A stretch of DNA of 64,000 nucleotides from Anagrus nilaparvatae (taxonomy: Eukaryota > Arthropoda > Insecta > Hymenoptera > Mymaridae), in assembly GCA_022575985.1 (NCBI GenBank), contig JAKSXM010000014.1:8370001-8434000 (forward strand), written 5' to 3'. Numbering within the stretch: the stretch's first letter is position 1; every line of letters starts with the position of its first letter. The notes below the pieces were generated by a model. It saw nothing but the letters and a program-made list of their open reading frames with translations, was not told where the DNA came from and ran no database searches. This document shows, piece by piece, positions 21,625 to 32,110 of this stretch. A program made the position numbers and the translations under genes.

Positions 21625-23730
21625 ATGCAAAATGATAAAAATGATATACCTCAGGCTGATAAGCCACTTCAAGAAGTGTCGAATTTAGCTGTCAGTTCCG
21701 ATCGGGTGAAAGCCCCGGTGGCTGGCACCGGCCCCATGGACTCTGAGGGGGGCCAACAATTTTGCATGGAGGCGGATTTAACACCATCTTCCGCCCAGGG
21801 GGGATCACGAAACGAAATTCAAGCCATAGTTTTGCTTGAAGATATTCAGCAAATGCCAAAAAAGCCAAATGCACCTAACAAGGGTGCAAGGGATACCGTA
21901 CCAAGCTATGCGGAGCACTTCAAATATCTGCAAGGCATACTACAGGGTACCGACAGCCTTGACCAAGGACAGGCCATGGCACAAACAGTGATGGAAAGGC
22001 CTAATGCCTATCATAAGTTTATCGCCGTTGTAAAGAATGCTATACAGGCAGTGGAAAAACACCACAAGGACATGAAGGAAGCAAATGACAAGATGACATA
22101 CCATTGTTCAGAAGTCCAAAGAAATTGCGGCATGCCCATTAAAATGGGAGTGAAAGACCTCGATAATGACCTTATCCAAATTGAGCTGATCGCGAAGAGA
22201 CTGCGTGTGGAAACGCAAGAAATTGAGTCTGCTCTTGGGAAAGCATCGCAGAAAATGGCAAAGAGGGTCCGATCGCCTTCTTCTGAAGAGAATTCTCCAG
22301 AATGAAGGAAAATAAGCAAGATCTCCAAAAGATCCCTCCAAAATGCTAGCGGTATAGCTACATCTGAGGAGGAGCAGCAAAAGAACGCGAAGCTCCAGAA
22401 AGAAGAGGAGGAGGAAATGCTGCGTAAAGACACTCTGAGAAAAGAGCAAGAGCAGAGGAAGAAGAAAAATGCGCGTTTGGAAAAGGAGGTAAAAGAGCGG
22501 CAGAAAAATGAGAAACTGATCCAGGAAAAAACAAGTCTGCTACAACTACACCAAAAGCAGAACCTGGAACAGAGGAAAGTAAAGGCTCCACCTAAAGAAA
22601 AGGGAGGAGAGCATCCAAACAGGGAGGACCCAAAGATGGCGCCTAACAACACCAAGGTGGACGGCCCACGGGATAACTCTGGGACCTCCCCAAGGAAGGA
22701 TAAAAAATCTCCCAAGAATTTGTCCAAAAAGGAAAGAAAGCTACAAAAGAAGCTTAGAAAATTGCAGCTTAGGCGTGGAAGCAACTCACCCGAAAATACG
22801 AATCAGCCATCTGAAACAACGCAGATGGCTGATGGAAGGGTGAACAATCAGGCACAATCTCAGAGGCCAACGGACAAGGAGGAAAACTGGCAGGTAAAGG
22901 GTAGAACGAAGAAGAAACCCAGAGCCAAGAGTGCCCAGCAGGCTAAGAAACCTGCTGAAAAAGTTCTTCCAAAAATGGGAAGGCGCAGGTATAGGAAAAG
23001 GAAGGAAGCCTTCCAGATTACCCCAGCGGCGGGTAAGACGTAAGAGGAAACGCTCATCGATCTAAAGCGCAATGTTAACCTCGAAGAAGCTGGAGCGAAG
23101 ATTCACCGCGTCAGGAAAGCTCAAAATGGCAGTGTCCTGATCGAGTTGGAGGCAATCCAGGACCGCCAAAAGCTGGAAGATGCGGTGAAATTGGTAACGG
23201 GCCCTGACTCGAATGTCCGGGATCTGATCCCAATGCTCAAGCTCGAAATTCGAGACTTGGATGGGGTCACGAAAGAGCAGGAGATACAGGAGGCCTTTGC
23301 CAAGGCTATTGGAATTGAAAATGGTGACTCTCTCGTGGTTAGCATTTTCAAAACCAAAGGCACGACTGGCCAGATGGCCATTGTGAAACTCTTGGAAGCG
23401 GACGCTTTACGCCTGGCCAAAAAGGGTAAAATTGAGATTGGCTGGGCATCGAGCAGGGTGCGACTTCGCGCGGACGTGAGGCGCTGTTTCAAATGCCTGG
23501 GCTACGGGCATAGTCAGTATGTTTGTAAAGGTCCGGACAGAAGCAAGGCGTGCCTTAAATGTGGCGAAAATGGACATAAAAGGGCAGAATGCAGCAAGGA
23601 TAAGCCTAAGTGCTTCCTCTGCAAGTCCAGAAAGGATAAGTGCTCCACGGAGCACTATCCAGGAGAGGGAAACTGCCCCAGTTACCGGGAGGCTCTGGCT
23701 GTGGCGAAAAACAGGTGTCATCGGAAATGA
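21625..23730 (+). pseudogene. R1-clade LINE ORF1 (gag-like), copy B, two nonsense changes
   Basis: One continuous frame of 702 codons broken only by TGA at 22,303-22,305 and TAA at 23,041-23,043. Copy A has a serine codon and a tyrosine codon at the equivalent places. Layout: an acidic N-terminus (about residues 1-220), a charged coiled-coil-like segment (about 255-330), a basic region, a conserved domain (about 470-610, with NVRDLIPMLKLEIRDLDG), then three zinc knuckles at about 617-680 (CFKCLGYGHSQYVC, CLKCGENGHKRAEC, CFLCKSRKDKC). It ends CHRK with the stop overlapping the ORF2 start. RNA binding and particle assembly are the family role. Confidence 0.88.
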
Positions 23731-26700
23731 TCAGTTCTCCAAGGGAACATGAGAAATTCCCGGGAAGCTGGTGCACTGTTGGAGCAGATTGCCCGCGAAG
23801 AAGATTCAAATATCCTCTTACTAAGCGAGCAATCTTACAACATGAACCACAAGTACTGGGTTTCCGATGACGCTCTCTGCTGCGCCATATGGCTTCGAGG
23901 CAGAGCCCAAACCTCCCTATCCTAGACAAGAAAAGGGAATTGCCACGTTTGGGCCAAGTGCGGAGAAACGACTTATATAAGTTGTTATCTCTCCCCTAAC
24001 GACAGCTCGGAGGTGCTCGCTGCAAAGCTAGCCAGCATCGAGAACACGGTACGGGCGGCAACTGGTGGCGTTATCCTTGGCGGAGACTTCAATGCCAGGG
24101 CCCTAGAGTGGGGCATGCCGCCGACCAACCTAAGGGGACAAATGGTACTCGAAATGGCTGCTAGATGCAAACTAGTGGTCCAGAATAGAGGAAACAGGCC
24201 CACTTACGAGAGGGCAGGGTGGGGTATCTCTATCCCAGACATAACCTTCGCAACAGAAGCTGCGTCTGGGAGAATAGGCGACTGGAGGGTGATGGATAGC
24301 TACAATGGTAGCGATCATAACAACATTGCCTTCCGGGAAATGAAGGAAACTCACAAAGTCCTCCCTACAGGAGGCGTCCCCTTGGCTGGAACGTTTCAAA
24401 GATCGACGAGGACAGATTCGAGGAATACCTTCGAATCGAGTCAGCGTCGATCCCCGCTTGGCGAGGAGGGGCTACAAGCCCACGAGAGGCCGAAACCCTG
24501 GTTAAGAAAGTAACCTCTCTATTACGCGGGGATTGCGATGCCTCGATGCCTCGCCGCAGGCCCTGGAAAGGGAGAAAACCAGTGTACTGGTGGACTCCCG
24601 AAATAGCTGAGCTCCGAAAGGAATGCCACAGGACGTGACGAAGGGCCCAACGAGCACGGGACAGACCCGAAGCTGCTGCACACTCCCAGGTACACAAGGA
24701 CACCAAACACCGACTGGCCAAGGCCATCCGTCAAAGCAAGGCTCAATGTCTGCGTTCATTACGCGAAGACGTAAACAAGGACCCCTGGGTCCTAGGTTAC
24801 AAAGTCGTAATGGGCGAATTGAACCGGGGATCCGACAACATGATGGACGCGGCGTCGACTGAACGGATCGTCGGTGCTCTCTTCCCTGAAAGGCCCATCC
24901 GGGAAAACCCGGTTGAGGTGATACCCAGGGAGGAAGTGCCGCTGTTCAGCGAAGGCGAGATGGTCAAGGCCATAAAGGCCATGAAAAATGGCAAGGCGCC
25001 TGGGCCGGACGGGATACCGACGGAAGTGCTCAAAAGAGCGGTCAAAGTAATCCCTGGTATCCTGTTAAGCATGTTCAATGCTTGTTTGGTGGCTCGAGTA
25101 TTCCCAAAGCAGTGGAAGGTGGCACGTCTCGTGCTCTTGAACAAGGGCAAGGGGGACGCCCCGGACTCTCCATCATCTTACAGACCTTTCTGTATGTTAA
25201 ATACCATTGGTAAGGTGATGGAGAGCTTGCTCCGGGCAAGGCTCAGAAGGGCAATCGAGGAGGGCGGTGGTCTCTCTGAGGAGCAGCATGGTTTTCGTGA
25301 AGGGCATTCCACGATAGACGCCATTCGGCGTTTCGTTGATACCGTAGAGGCTGAGAGGGAAAAGCGGCCTGCAATTCGCAAGGACGTCCTTCTGGTAACG
25401 CTGGACGTCAAAAACGCTTTCAACTCGGCCAGGTGGGATGACATGATCCGGTCCCTCGAGTACGATTTCCGGATACCCAGGTATCTGGGTAGCGTACTAA
25501 AGGATTACCTGCGGGACCGGAGACTGCTCTACGACACGCTTGACGGTAGGCGTGACGTAGGGTTTTGAGTGCAGGCATCGCGCAAGGTTTGGTTCTCGGA
25601 CCGGACCTGTGGAATGCCTTTTACGATGGCTTGTTGCGCGTCTACCTCCCGGAAGGAGTTTCCCTGATCGGGTACGCCGACGACGTGGCCCTGACCATAA
25701 CTGGCAGGGACATGGAAGTGACCCAGGAGAGGTTGAATCTAGTCATGAGACGGATCAACCTCTGGATGGGCGATCACGGGCTCCAGCTTGCGATCCCAAA
25801 AATGGAGATCGTACTGCTGACCCGTCGAAGGGTTCCTACCGACTTCGATGTAATTATCGACGACGGCGGAAACCCTCACACGATCCGAACCAGAACATCG
25901 GTGAAATACCTGGGAGTTCAGCTTGATAACAAGCTGACCTTCTGGGAGCAATTTCAGAGGTCATGTGAAAAGGCAGCGTCGGCCGCATCCTCCCTGTCAA
26001 TGCTCATGGCCAACATTGGGGGACCCAAACCAGGGAAGCGGAGGCTCCTGATGTCAGTCGTCAACTCTGTCCTGCTCTACGGATCAGAAGTCTGAGCGAA
26101 GACCACAGAAACTGCCAAGTACAGACGAAAAATATCGTCGGTACAGAGGCAGGCGGCAGTGAGGATCGCCTGTGGATACCACACGGTATCTCTAGAGGCG
26201 ATCCAGGTTGTTGCTTCGGTGATACCCATTGACCTGCTAGCGTTGGAGCGGAAATTCATCTACGAGAGCGTAGAAGAGCGCGAAGTGGCTTCCACTCGCG
26301 CCCGCTTCAACTCTATGAAAGCATGGAAGAAACGATGGAAAAAGAACCAAGAGAAAAATGCCCTGTGGACGCGCAGACTGATCTCAGACCTGCAGGCATA
26401 GATGGAACGACAGCATGGGGAGGTGGATTTCTACCTTACCCAGTTCTTAACTGGACACGGGTACTTCCGTGTCATGTTGAAGCATTGGCATAAGGTGGCA
26501 ACAAAGGAGTGCTTGCACTGTCCGGTCGTGGATGATACAGTAGAGCACACATTTTTCGAATGTGTTCGCTACTTGGAGGGGCGCCCGCCCTTCCCGATTT
26601 GGAGGCCGGAGGCCAGTGGTCCCGGAAATGCTACGGAGTTCCGAAAACTGGAACAAAGTAGCAGAGTACGTAAGGACCACCTTGTTGCAGAAGAAGTAGG

Positions 26701-26767
26701 AGGGCTTTCTATCGTAGAGAGCTCTCCTGCCCCTAGGCAGGGGGGAAGGCAGCGGCCAGCTGCCTAG
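23727..26767 (+). pseudogene. R1-clade LINE ORF2, copy B, frameshifted
   Basis: ATG at 23,727 overlaps the ORF1 TGA (ATGA). Soon after, a 2-nt deletion relative to copy A and a CAG-to-TAG change near 23,922 disrupt the N-terminus. Recognisable pieces follow. The endonuclease has LGGDFNAR, IPDITFAT and GSDHNN (24,013-24,513). The reverse transcriptase has APGPDGIP, LLNKGKG, GFREGHSTIDAI and LDVKNAFNSARW (24,810-25,568). Next come AQGLVLGPDLW and YADDVAL (25,565-26,095), and a C-terminal domain with CLHCPVVDD...HTFFEC ending RQRPAA at 26,767. Unlike copy A it keeps the C-terminal zinc finger. Stops at 26,092 and 26,399 also interrupt it. Confidence 0.9.
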
Positions 26768-27000
26768 GCTGCGCGTCCCAAACTGAAGTTATACCTGAAA
26801 AGGGAGTTCCGGTTTGGGACAAACAAGCGCGGGGGGTTTAAAGTGTGTTTATCCAGTGATAATCTGGGGCGTAGCCGGCGACCGCGTTCGCTGGTGGTCT
26901 CCCAGTTGTACACTTTGTACAACTGGGCGGTCATGGAAATTTGCGGGTCTTTAAGGCCCGCAAACACTCCATGGCTGATGTAAGATTCACATATTTCCCT
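26768..27000 (+). other. LINE 3' UTR with conserved stem-loops (copy B)
   Basis: Same three structures as copy A. The 12-bp hairpin CCCAGTTGTACA/TGTACAACTGGG (here with loop CTT) lies at 26,901-26,927. TTTGCGGG/CCCGCAAA lies at 26,940-26,964, and GTCCCAAAC/GTTTGGGAC spans 26,776-26,820. The poly-A (22 A) starts at 27,002. Confidence 0.6.
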
Positions 27001-27023
27001 TAAAAAAAAAAAAAAAAAAAAAA

Positions 27024-27315
27024 TAATAAATCAGACAATAATAATATTATCAGTATTAATACAAATATATATAATCGTATACCAAAGGTCATAATACCTT
27101 TTGTCCCGGTACTTTTTAATAACATAAAAAATGTTATTAAAAAATATAAAGTAATACCTATACCAGGCATTACCAAAAAATTAAATAAATTTATTATTAG
27201 AGGCAAAGATATTACATATAAATTAGAAAATGTTAATACTGTATATAAATTTAAGTGCAATAAATGTAAATATTGTTATGTTGGTGAATCAAAAAGAGCC
27301 TTATATATTAGATTA
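27024..27315 (+). pseudogene. PLE GIY-YIG endonuclease fragment, plus strand
   Basis: Continuation of the PLE RT fragment after LINE B. It repeats almost exactly the minus-strand copy at 13.9-14.5 kb: Asn-rich linker, PFVPVLFNNIK, IPIPGITKKLNKF, VYKFKC, CNKCKYCYVGESKRALY. It is cut in the middle of the endonuclease by an unrelated LINE fragment at about 27,316, so most of the domain is missing. Confidence 0.85.
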
Positions 27316-27610
27316 TTGCAGATTGCGGCAGGCAGGAAGCGGGTGACCTTAGCGACGACCAACACGGCTTTTGTGAGGGGCGTTCTACGATCGGTGCCAT
27401 CGAGCAGGTCATGAAGGTGGTTATGAGGGCCAGACAAGTGCAGCCGGATATTTAACCGGACGTCGTGCTTGTCACGTTGGATGTGAAAAACGCATTCAAC
27501 TCAACTAAGTGGGACGATATGTTGCACTCCCTCGAGCAGGTATTCTGAATTCCAGATTATCTGAGAAATATACTCAGAGATTACCTCCGGGACAATCCGG
27601 GACAAAACCT
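27316..27610 (+). pseudogene. R1-clade LINE RT fragment of a different family
   Basis: Translation gives LSDDQHGFCEGRSTIGAI, then VVLVTLDVKNAFNSTKWDDM and IPDYLRNILRDYLRD. These are the GFR-x-G-x-ST and LDVKNAFNS motifs of an R1-clade reverse transcriptase. It is clearly more distant from copies A and B than they are from each other. Stops (TAA near 27,453, TGA near 27,547) and truncation on both sides make it a relic. It directly interrupts the PLE endonuclease. Confidence 0.75.
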
Positions 27611-28060
27611 GTCCAAAATGCAGAAGCAACATTTTTATACAAAATTAGTTCAGATCAATGTAAATCTATTCACGAAACCAAAATTTTCAAATATGATAAC
27701 TCTCATATAATCACAAATTTAAATGTAAATCAGACTACAATTAATAGTTTTTGCAGGATCTGCTGAAGGCAATAATTGCCATGGGTAATTCTACTGTTTG
27801 ATGTGGACTGTAATTATTAAGCATAAATTGGTGCATAAATTTTAGAGAGCCAAAATAAATAACTTTTAACACAAATATTTGCAGTAAAATAATTAATTAT
27901 ATTTAAAAATTAAAATAATGAAAAGATTTACAAAAATATACTGCATACACGTCTATATTATATGAAGTAAGAGACGTGACTGAAAAAGAGAACGCCGGTG
28001 AAGCCGATGCTGCGGACGGTGCTAACGCATGCGCAATATAATAACTTTTAAAAATACATA
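27611..28060. other. AT-rich spacer
   Basis: No clear gene. A frame to 27,766 (ends TINSFCRIC) has no recognised domain. A small GC-richer patch near 27,985-28,030 was not identified. Confidence 0.45.
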
Positions 28061-28069
28061 CACATTATA

Positions 28070-28751
28070 CTTTCTCAAACCTCTAGTAGAAGTAAATCTA
28101 CGAAATGCAGCGATAAAATCTGCACTATCATAGCTCTCAACTACTTCAAGATGATTAGCACGAGTATTTAAGCAAATAAATAATGCAAAATATCCTTTAT
28201 AAGTCTTTATACCACGATATTTAGATGCTTTTATATTAAATGGGCCTGCATAATCTACACCTACATGAGAAAAGACATATTAACCTGATTTAAGTCTAAA
28301 AGAAGGCAAATTTCCCATTTTTTGATATAATGTACTACCTCTATATCTTAAACAAGTGACATTCTCTAATAATTACACATTCTCTAATAATTTTTTTAAT
28401 CAAATTTTAATCAAAGGTCGATACCTTTTCTAACCCAACATTGTTAACGTTAAGTAGCTAAAGATAATTTTAAACCACCATGATTGTTTGAATGTAATGT
28501 ACACGACGAGCTATCAAATACGACAAATGTGAATCATATGGTAAGATGAAGGGATGCATTTCATCGTGATGTAATAATGCATTATGCAATCTACCACCTA
28601 CTCTTAATAATTTATCTTCAACATAGGGATTTAACAAATTATCAGTGGATTCTAAATGTCCTGATTTAGACAACGATATAAATTGCTTATAGTATAAGCA
28701 ATTTATAAATAAATATAAATCTAATATACATGTTGAACCAAAAATATACAT
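28070..28751 (-). pseudogene. BEL/Pao integrase fragments
   Basis: At 28,751-28,470 the frame contains LRVGGRLHNALLHHDEMHPFILP and DSHLSYLI, the His/Cys zinc-binding N-terminal part of BEL integrases. Further downstream (about 28,340-28,080) come LYQKMGNLP, HVGVDYAGPFNIK and IKTYKGYFALFICLNTRA, HLEVV. This is the start of the catalytic core with the first catalytic Asp in VGVDYAGP. At least one stop and a frameshift separate the pieces, and the end of the core is missing. Confidence 0.75.
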
Positions 28752-28819
28752 ACCAATTTAGCTCTGCTAATTTTAAATGCATTGAACCTTTCCTGTGTTT
28801 CGTAAATATTACCACAAAA

Positions 28820-29410
28820 TCACTTATTAGTCCAACTTGAATTTGCAGCACACTCATTAATCCAACTTGGAGCTTTCCACCATAAATCAAAATTAATAAA
28901 TTCATCAACAGATAAGCCACGTGATGCACAATCAGCGGGATTTTTTTTAGATTTTACGTGACGCCACTGAGCTTGAGGAACATAATTATGAATTTTCGAA
29001 CTCCTATTTCCAATATAAATTTTCCATTTTGATGGATAATCACGGAACCAATAAAGAACATCTTTAAAATCAGTCCATAAATGAACAGAAAAATCTAAAT
29101 CAAATAATAATTTTTTAACTAATCTTGCCAATAAAACGGCTACCCATAATTCTAATTTAAGAATTGTGAGAACTTTTTTGATTGGAGCAACTTTAGTTTT
29201 TGATTGTAAAATATTTACAAAAGTTTCATCATTACCATAAATTAATCTCAAATAAACTACTGCAGCATAAGCTGACTTGGAAGCATCTGCAAAGCCATGT
29301 AATTCTATTATGGGCACTCCCGGAGAAAAATTAAGCCAACGTTTAATTTTTATCGAATTAATTAAATTTAACTTACTGTATAGTAAGTGCGATCCATGAT
29401 ATCCAATCAC
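28820..29410 (-). pseudogene. BEL/Pao RNase H region
   Basis: 197-codon frame containing ELHGFADASKSAYAAVVYLR and KKVLTILKLELWVAVLLARL. HLWTDFKDVLYWFRD, RSSKIHNYVPQAQWRHV and NPADCASRGLS follow, ending in DLWWKAPSWI. These match the RNase H-like domain of BEL/Pao Pol, including the FADAS Asp, the LELWVA Glu and the WTDF Asp. It follows the RT fragment but in a shifted frame. Confidence 0.82.
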
Positions 29411-30540
29411 TAACTAAATAATCGGGTAATTGAGAGTCCGAAGTTAATTTATGCAACCATAGTTTTTGCATAAATATTTTAGCAGTTATAATTACTGGGG
29501 CAAGTAACCCAAGAAGATCAAAAAGTTTAGCAATATTTGCTAAAACTTGCCTTTTAGATAATTTTTTCCTTAATTCTTCAATATTAGATAAGTGTATTTG
29601 AAAAAAGAAAAAATCTTCTTTAGGATTCCATTTTAAACCTAATATACCTGAAGCAAAATTTTCATTAAATTCAGAATCTGAGAGAGCTCTATCATTAACA
29701 TCAATAAATTCTAAGATTTTTTGGTTATTAGATAAATATTTTTGAAGTTCTAATTAACAAATAGATTTAAATTGATTTATTTTTTCTAATGTTTCTTCAA
29801 TGGTATGTCCACCAGATATGGAATCATCCATATACACTACATTATTTATAATATCAGCTCCTTGAGGATATTTTGATTTTTCATCTTCAGCCAGTTGTTT
29901 AAGACAACGAATGGCCAAATAAGGGCTTGATACTAAACCATAAGTTACAGTATTAAGGACATAAATTTTAATAGGTTGAGATTTATTTTCTCTCCAAATA
30001 ATAGCTTGATAAAATTGATCATTAGGATGTATGAGTATTTGCCTGTACATTTGTTTAATATCACTAATGAATACAAATTTATATTTTCTCCACGAAATAA
30101 TTAAACTGGTTAAGTCTTTGAGAAGATTTTTGCCAGTATGACAAACTTTATTTAAGGATAGACCGTTAGAAGTTTCTGATGATCCATTAAAAATATTTCT
30201 ATATTAAGTAGTAAGATGATCTTCCCTTAAAATACCATGCCAAGGAATAAAATATTTACAATTTAAAATTTCAGAAGAATCAATTTCTCTCATATGACCT
30301 TTTTCTAAATAATCAATAAAGAATTCAATACACATATTATGAAGCCTTTTATCTTTATCAAATTTACATTCCATTGATTTAAAAATTTTAAGGGCACGTT
30401 CATTTGAGCCAGGAAAAATAATTTTTGATTTGTCAATATTTAATGGCAAACATTCCATAAATCTACCGTCAGAAGTCCTACAATAAGTTTTCTGAAAAAA
30501 CTCTTCATTTGCTAACTCTAAATCAGTAAGAATTTTTTTA
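29411..30540 (-). pseudogene. BEL/Pao reverse transcriptase region
   Basis: Pieces in order: RFMECLPLNIDKSKIIFPGS, KYFIPWHGILRED, KFVFISDIKQMYRQILIHP, TYGLVSSPYLAIRCL and the active site VVYMDDSISG, then LGLKWNP and LFDLLGLLAPVIITAK. YMDD with the following SG and the PWHG and QMYRQI motifs are typical of BEL/Pao. Stops near 30,204 and 29,754 interrupt it, and the domain order is otherwise intact. Confidence 0.82.
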
Positions 30541-30596
30541 TTCGGAAATTCTTCTTGTTCCCAAAATTTTTAATTTTGAAAGAAAATTATAAATTT

Positions 30597-31706
30597 TTAA
30601 GAAATATGATAAACTAATATAGATTTTTTATCTTTTACTGGATTTCCAGTATCACCTGAAAATATCCAACCAAGTAAAGTTTTTTGAGCAATTGGCTCAT
30701 TTTCTTTACCTTTTTTAACATTACTTTGAATTATTTTTGAATAAATAGAAGTCCATAATAATATATCTACACGATTATTGCATAAATATTCAGGATCTGC
30801 CAATTTTAATTTTTCTGAATGAGTATAATGTATTTTAGATGTAACATTTGGAGCATAGTTTGAAACACGAGGTAAAACTAAAGCATCCAAATTACAAACA
30901 AAATTAGAATCAAAATTAGGACAAATATTTATATTAACGTATTTTTTACAAGTACAATTCTTATTTCCTTCCACACCAGAAATTGGTAAATCGATAGATT
31001 TATACTTCAAATTCAAACTTTGACACAAAAATTCCGACACAAACGACGATTGAGAATATTGATCAATCAAGGCACGCACTGTAATAAAATTACCCTCAAC
31101 TTCAGAATAAAGCTTAACAATGGCAGTAGCCAATAATACCGAATTAGAAAATGAATACAAATGAGTAACATGCTCTGATTGGTCAAAATTCTCCTCGTTT
31201 GTATCAACAATTATTTGGTCATTTACATTAGCATTTACAATTTCAGTAGTAACATGAGAAGAAGATTCACCATTTGATTTTTTTGCAATATGTAACTTAA
31301 TATGGTGTTTACTATTACAAATTTTACAACGATTTTTTGATTGACACTTGAAAATTGTATGTAAATTTAAACAATTTGTATAACGATTTTTATTTATTAC
31401 AAATTGTTTACGTTCTTCAACCGATTTATTTTTATACACATCGCAATATGAAAATAAGTGAGGTCTTTTACAAATTATACAGCCATTAGTGCTGTTTTCT
31501 GATTCAAGTTTACCTTCATCAAGAATTTTATTTGAATTACTAACAATATTAAAAGAAGATAATTTATTCGATTTATTAAAATTTGAATTGCCAAAGTTAG
31601 AATTATTATTTTTTTTATAAGAATCTTCTAAAGATTCCAAAATAATTTGACTTTCAATAAATTTTTCCATTTCAGCAAAAGTAGGGGGATCCTTAGAATT
31701 CGCCAA
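30597..31706 (-). pseudogene. BEL/Pao gag zinc knuckles and retropepsin
   Basis: 370 codons. The N-terminal part is Asn/Ser-rich, then three Cys/His clusters appear: CIICKRPHLFSYC, CLNLHTIFKC (degenerate) and CKICNSKHHIKLH. The protease follows at ALIDQYSQSSFVSE. BEL proteases normally have D-S-G-S here, so the Asp remains but the Ser-Gly after it is replaced, which should inactivate it. SGVEGNK and DALVLPRVSN are family-typical downstream blocks, and KTLLGWIFSG closes the region. Upstream, a TAG at about 31,725 in place of an expected Trp separates it from the rest of gag in the same frame. Confidence 0.8.
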
Positions 31707-31724
31707 GGTACCTAAATATTTTTC

Positions 31725-32110
31725 CTATTGTTTACGAGTTTGAAGATCAAACAAATTTACAATATGAAATACTAAGAAATCATCCCAATATTTGGTTTCA
31801 CGTTTAAGTAATGATAGTGCTTGAATGGGAGTTATTATACCAGTTAAAATACGTTTTAATTCAAATGAAGATTCCTTTTTCATAGGAGTTAAATTAAAAA
31901 TTTTACTAAGATGAGAAGCAACTAGTCTCCTTTTATTATCATATTTATCAACAAGTTTTTGCCAAACAATTTCAAAATTTTCACCTGTGATAGGATATGA
32001 CTTAACCAATTGTAAAGTTCACCCTCTAAGCTGGTTATTAGATAATGTAATTTTGATACTTTAGATAAATTAATTTTATCACCAACTAGTGTACTGAATA
32101 AATCTTTAAA
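31725..32110 (-). pseudogene. BEL/Pao gag core fragment
   Basis: YPITGENFEIVWQKLVDKYD, NKRRLVASHL and ILTGIITPIQALSLL match the conserved BEL gag core. The same motifs occur in the intact gag at 43.4 kb (LTEENFLIVWNKL, NKKRLVNAHV). The preceding FKDLFSTLVG and KVSKLHYLITSLEGE belong to the same domain but in another frame, so a small frameshift lies near 32,015. Confidence 0.78.

Larger units (their letters stand above)
21558..27021 (+). mobile_element. R1-clade LINE copy B with 15-bp target duplication
   Basis: Plus-strand copy of the same family as A. The 15-mer AATAATAAATCAGAC precedes it (21,543-21,557) and follows the poly-A tail (27,022-27,036), a clear target duplication. It begins at GTACCCTTACCC, inside the longer 5' UTR seen in copy A, so it is slightly 5'-truncated. 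ORF1, ORF2 and the 3' UTR are all present. It sits inside the PLE between the RT and GIY-YIG domains. Confidence 0.92.
28070..32110 (-). mobile_element. Decayed BEL/Pao retrotransposon
   Basis: Minus-strand remnant with the BEL/Pao order gag, zinc knuckles, aspartic protease, reverse transcriptase, RNase H and integrase, broken by stops and frameshifts. No LTR is present at either end. The gag side is fused to Helitron sequence at about 32,110-32,180, and the integrase is cut near 28,070. The gag portion is related to the intact gag at 43.4-44.9 kb. Confidence 0.85.

Noticed and set aside
22011..22784. 257-codon minus-strand frame rich in Ser, Phe and Leu
   Set aside because: Antisense shadow of the Lys/Glu-rich coiled-coil part of LINE ORF1 (the same occurs at 18,076-18,675).
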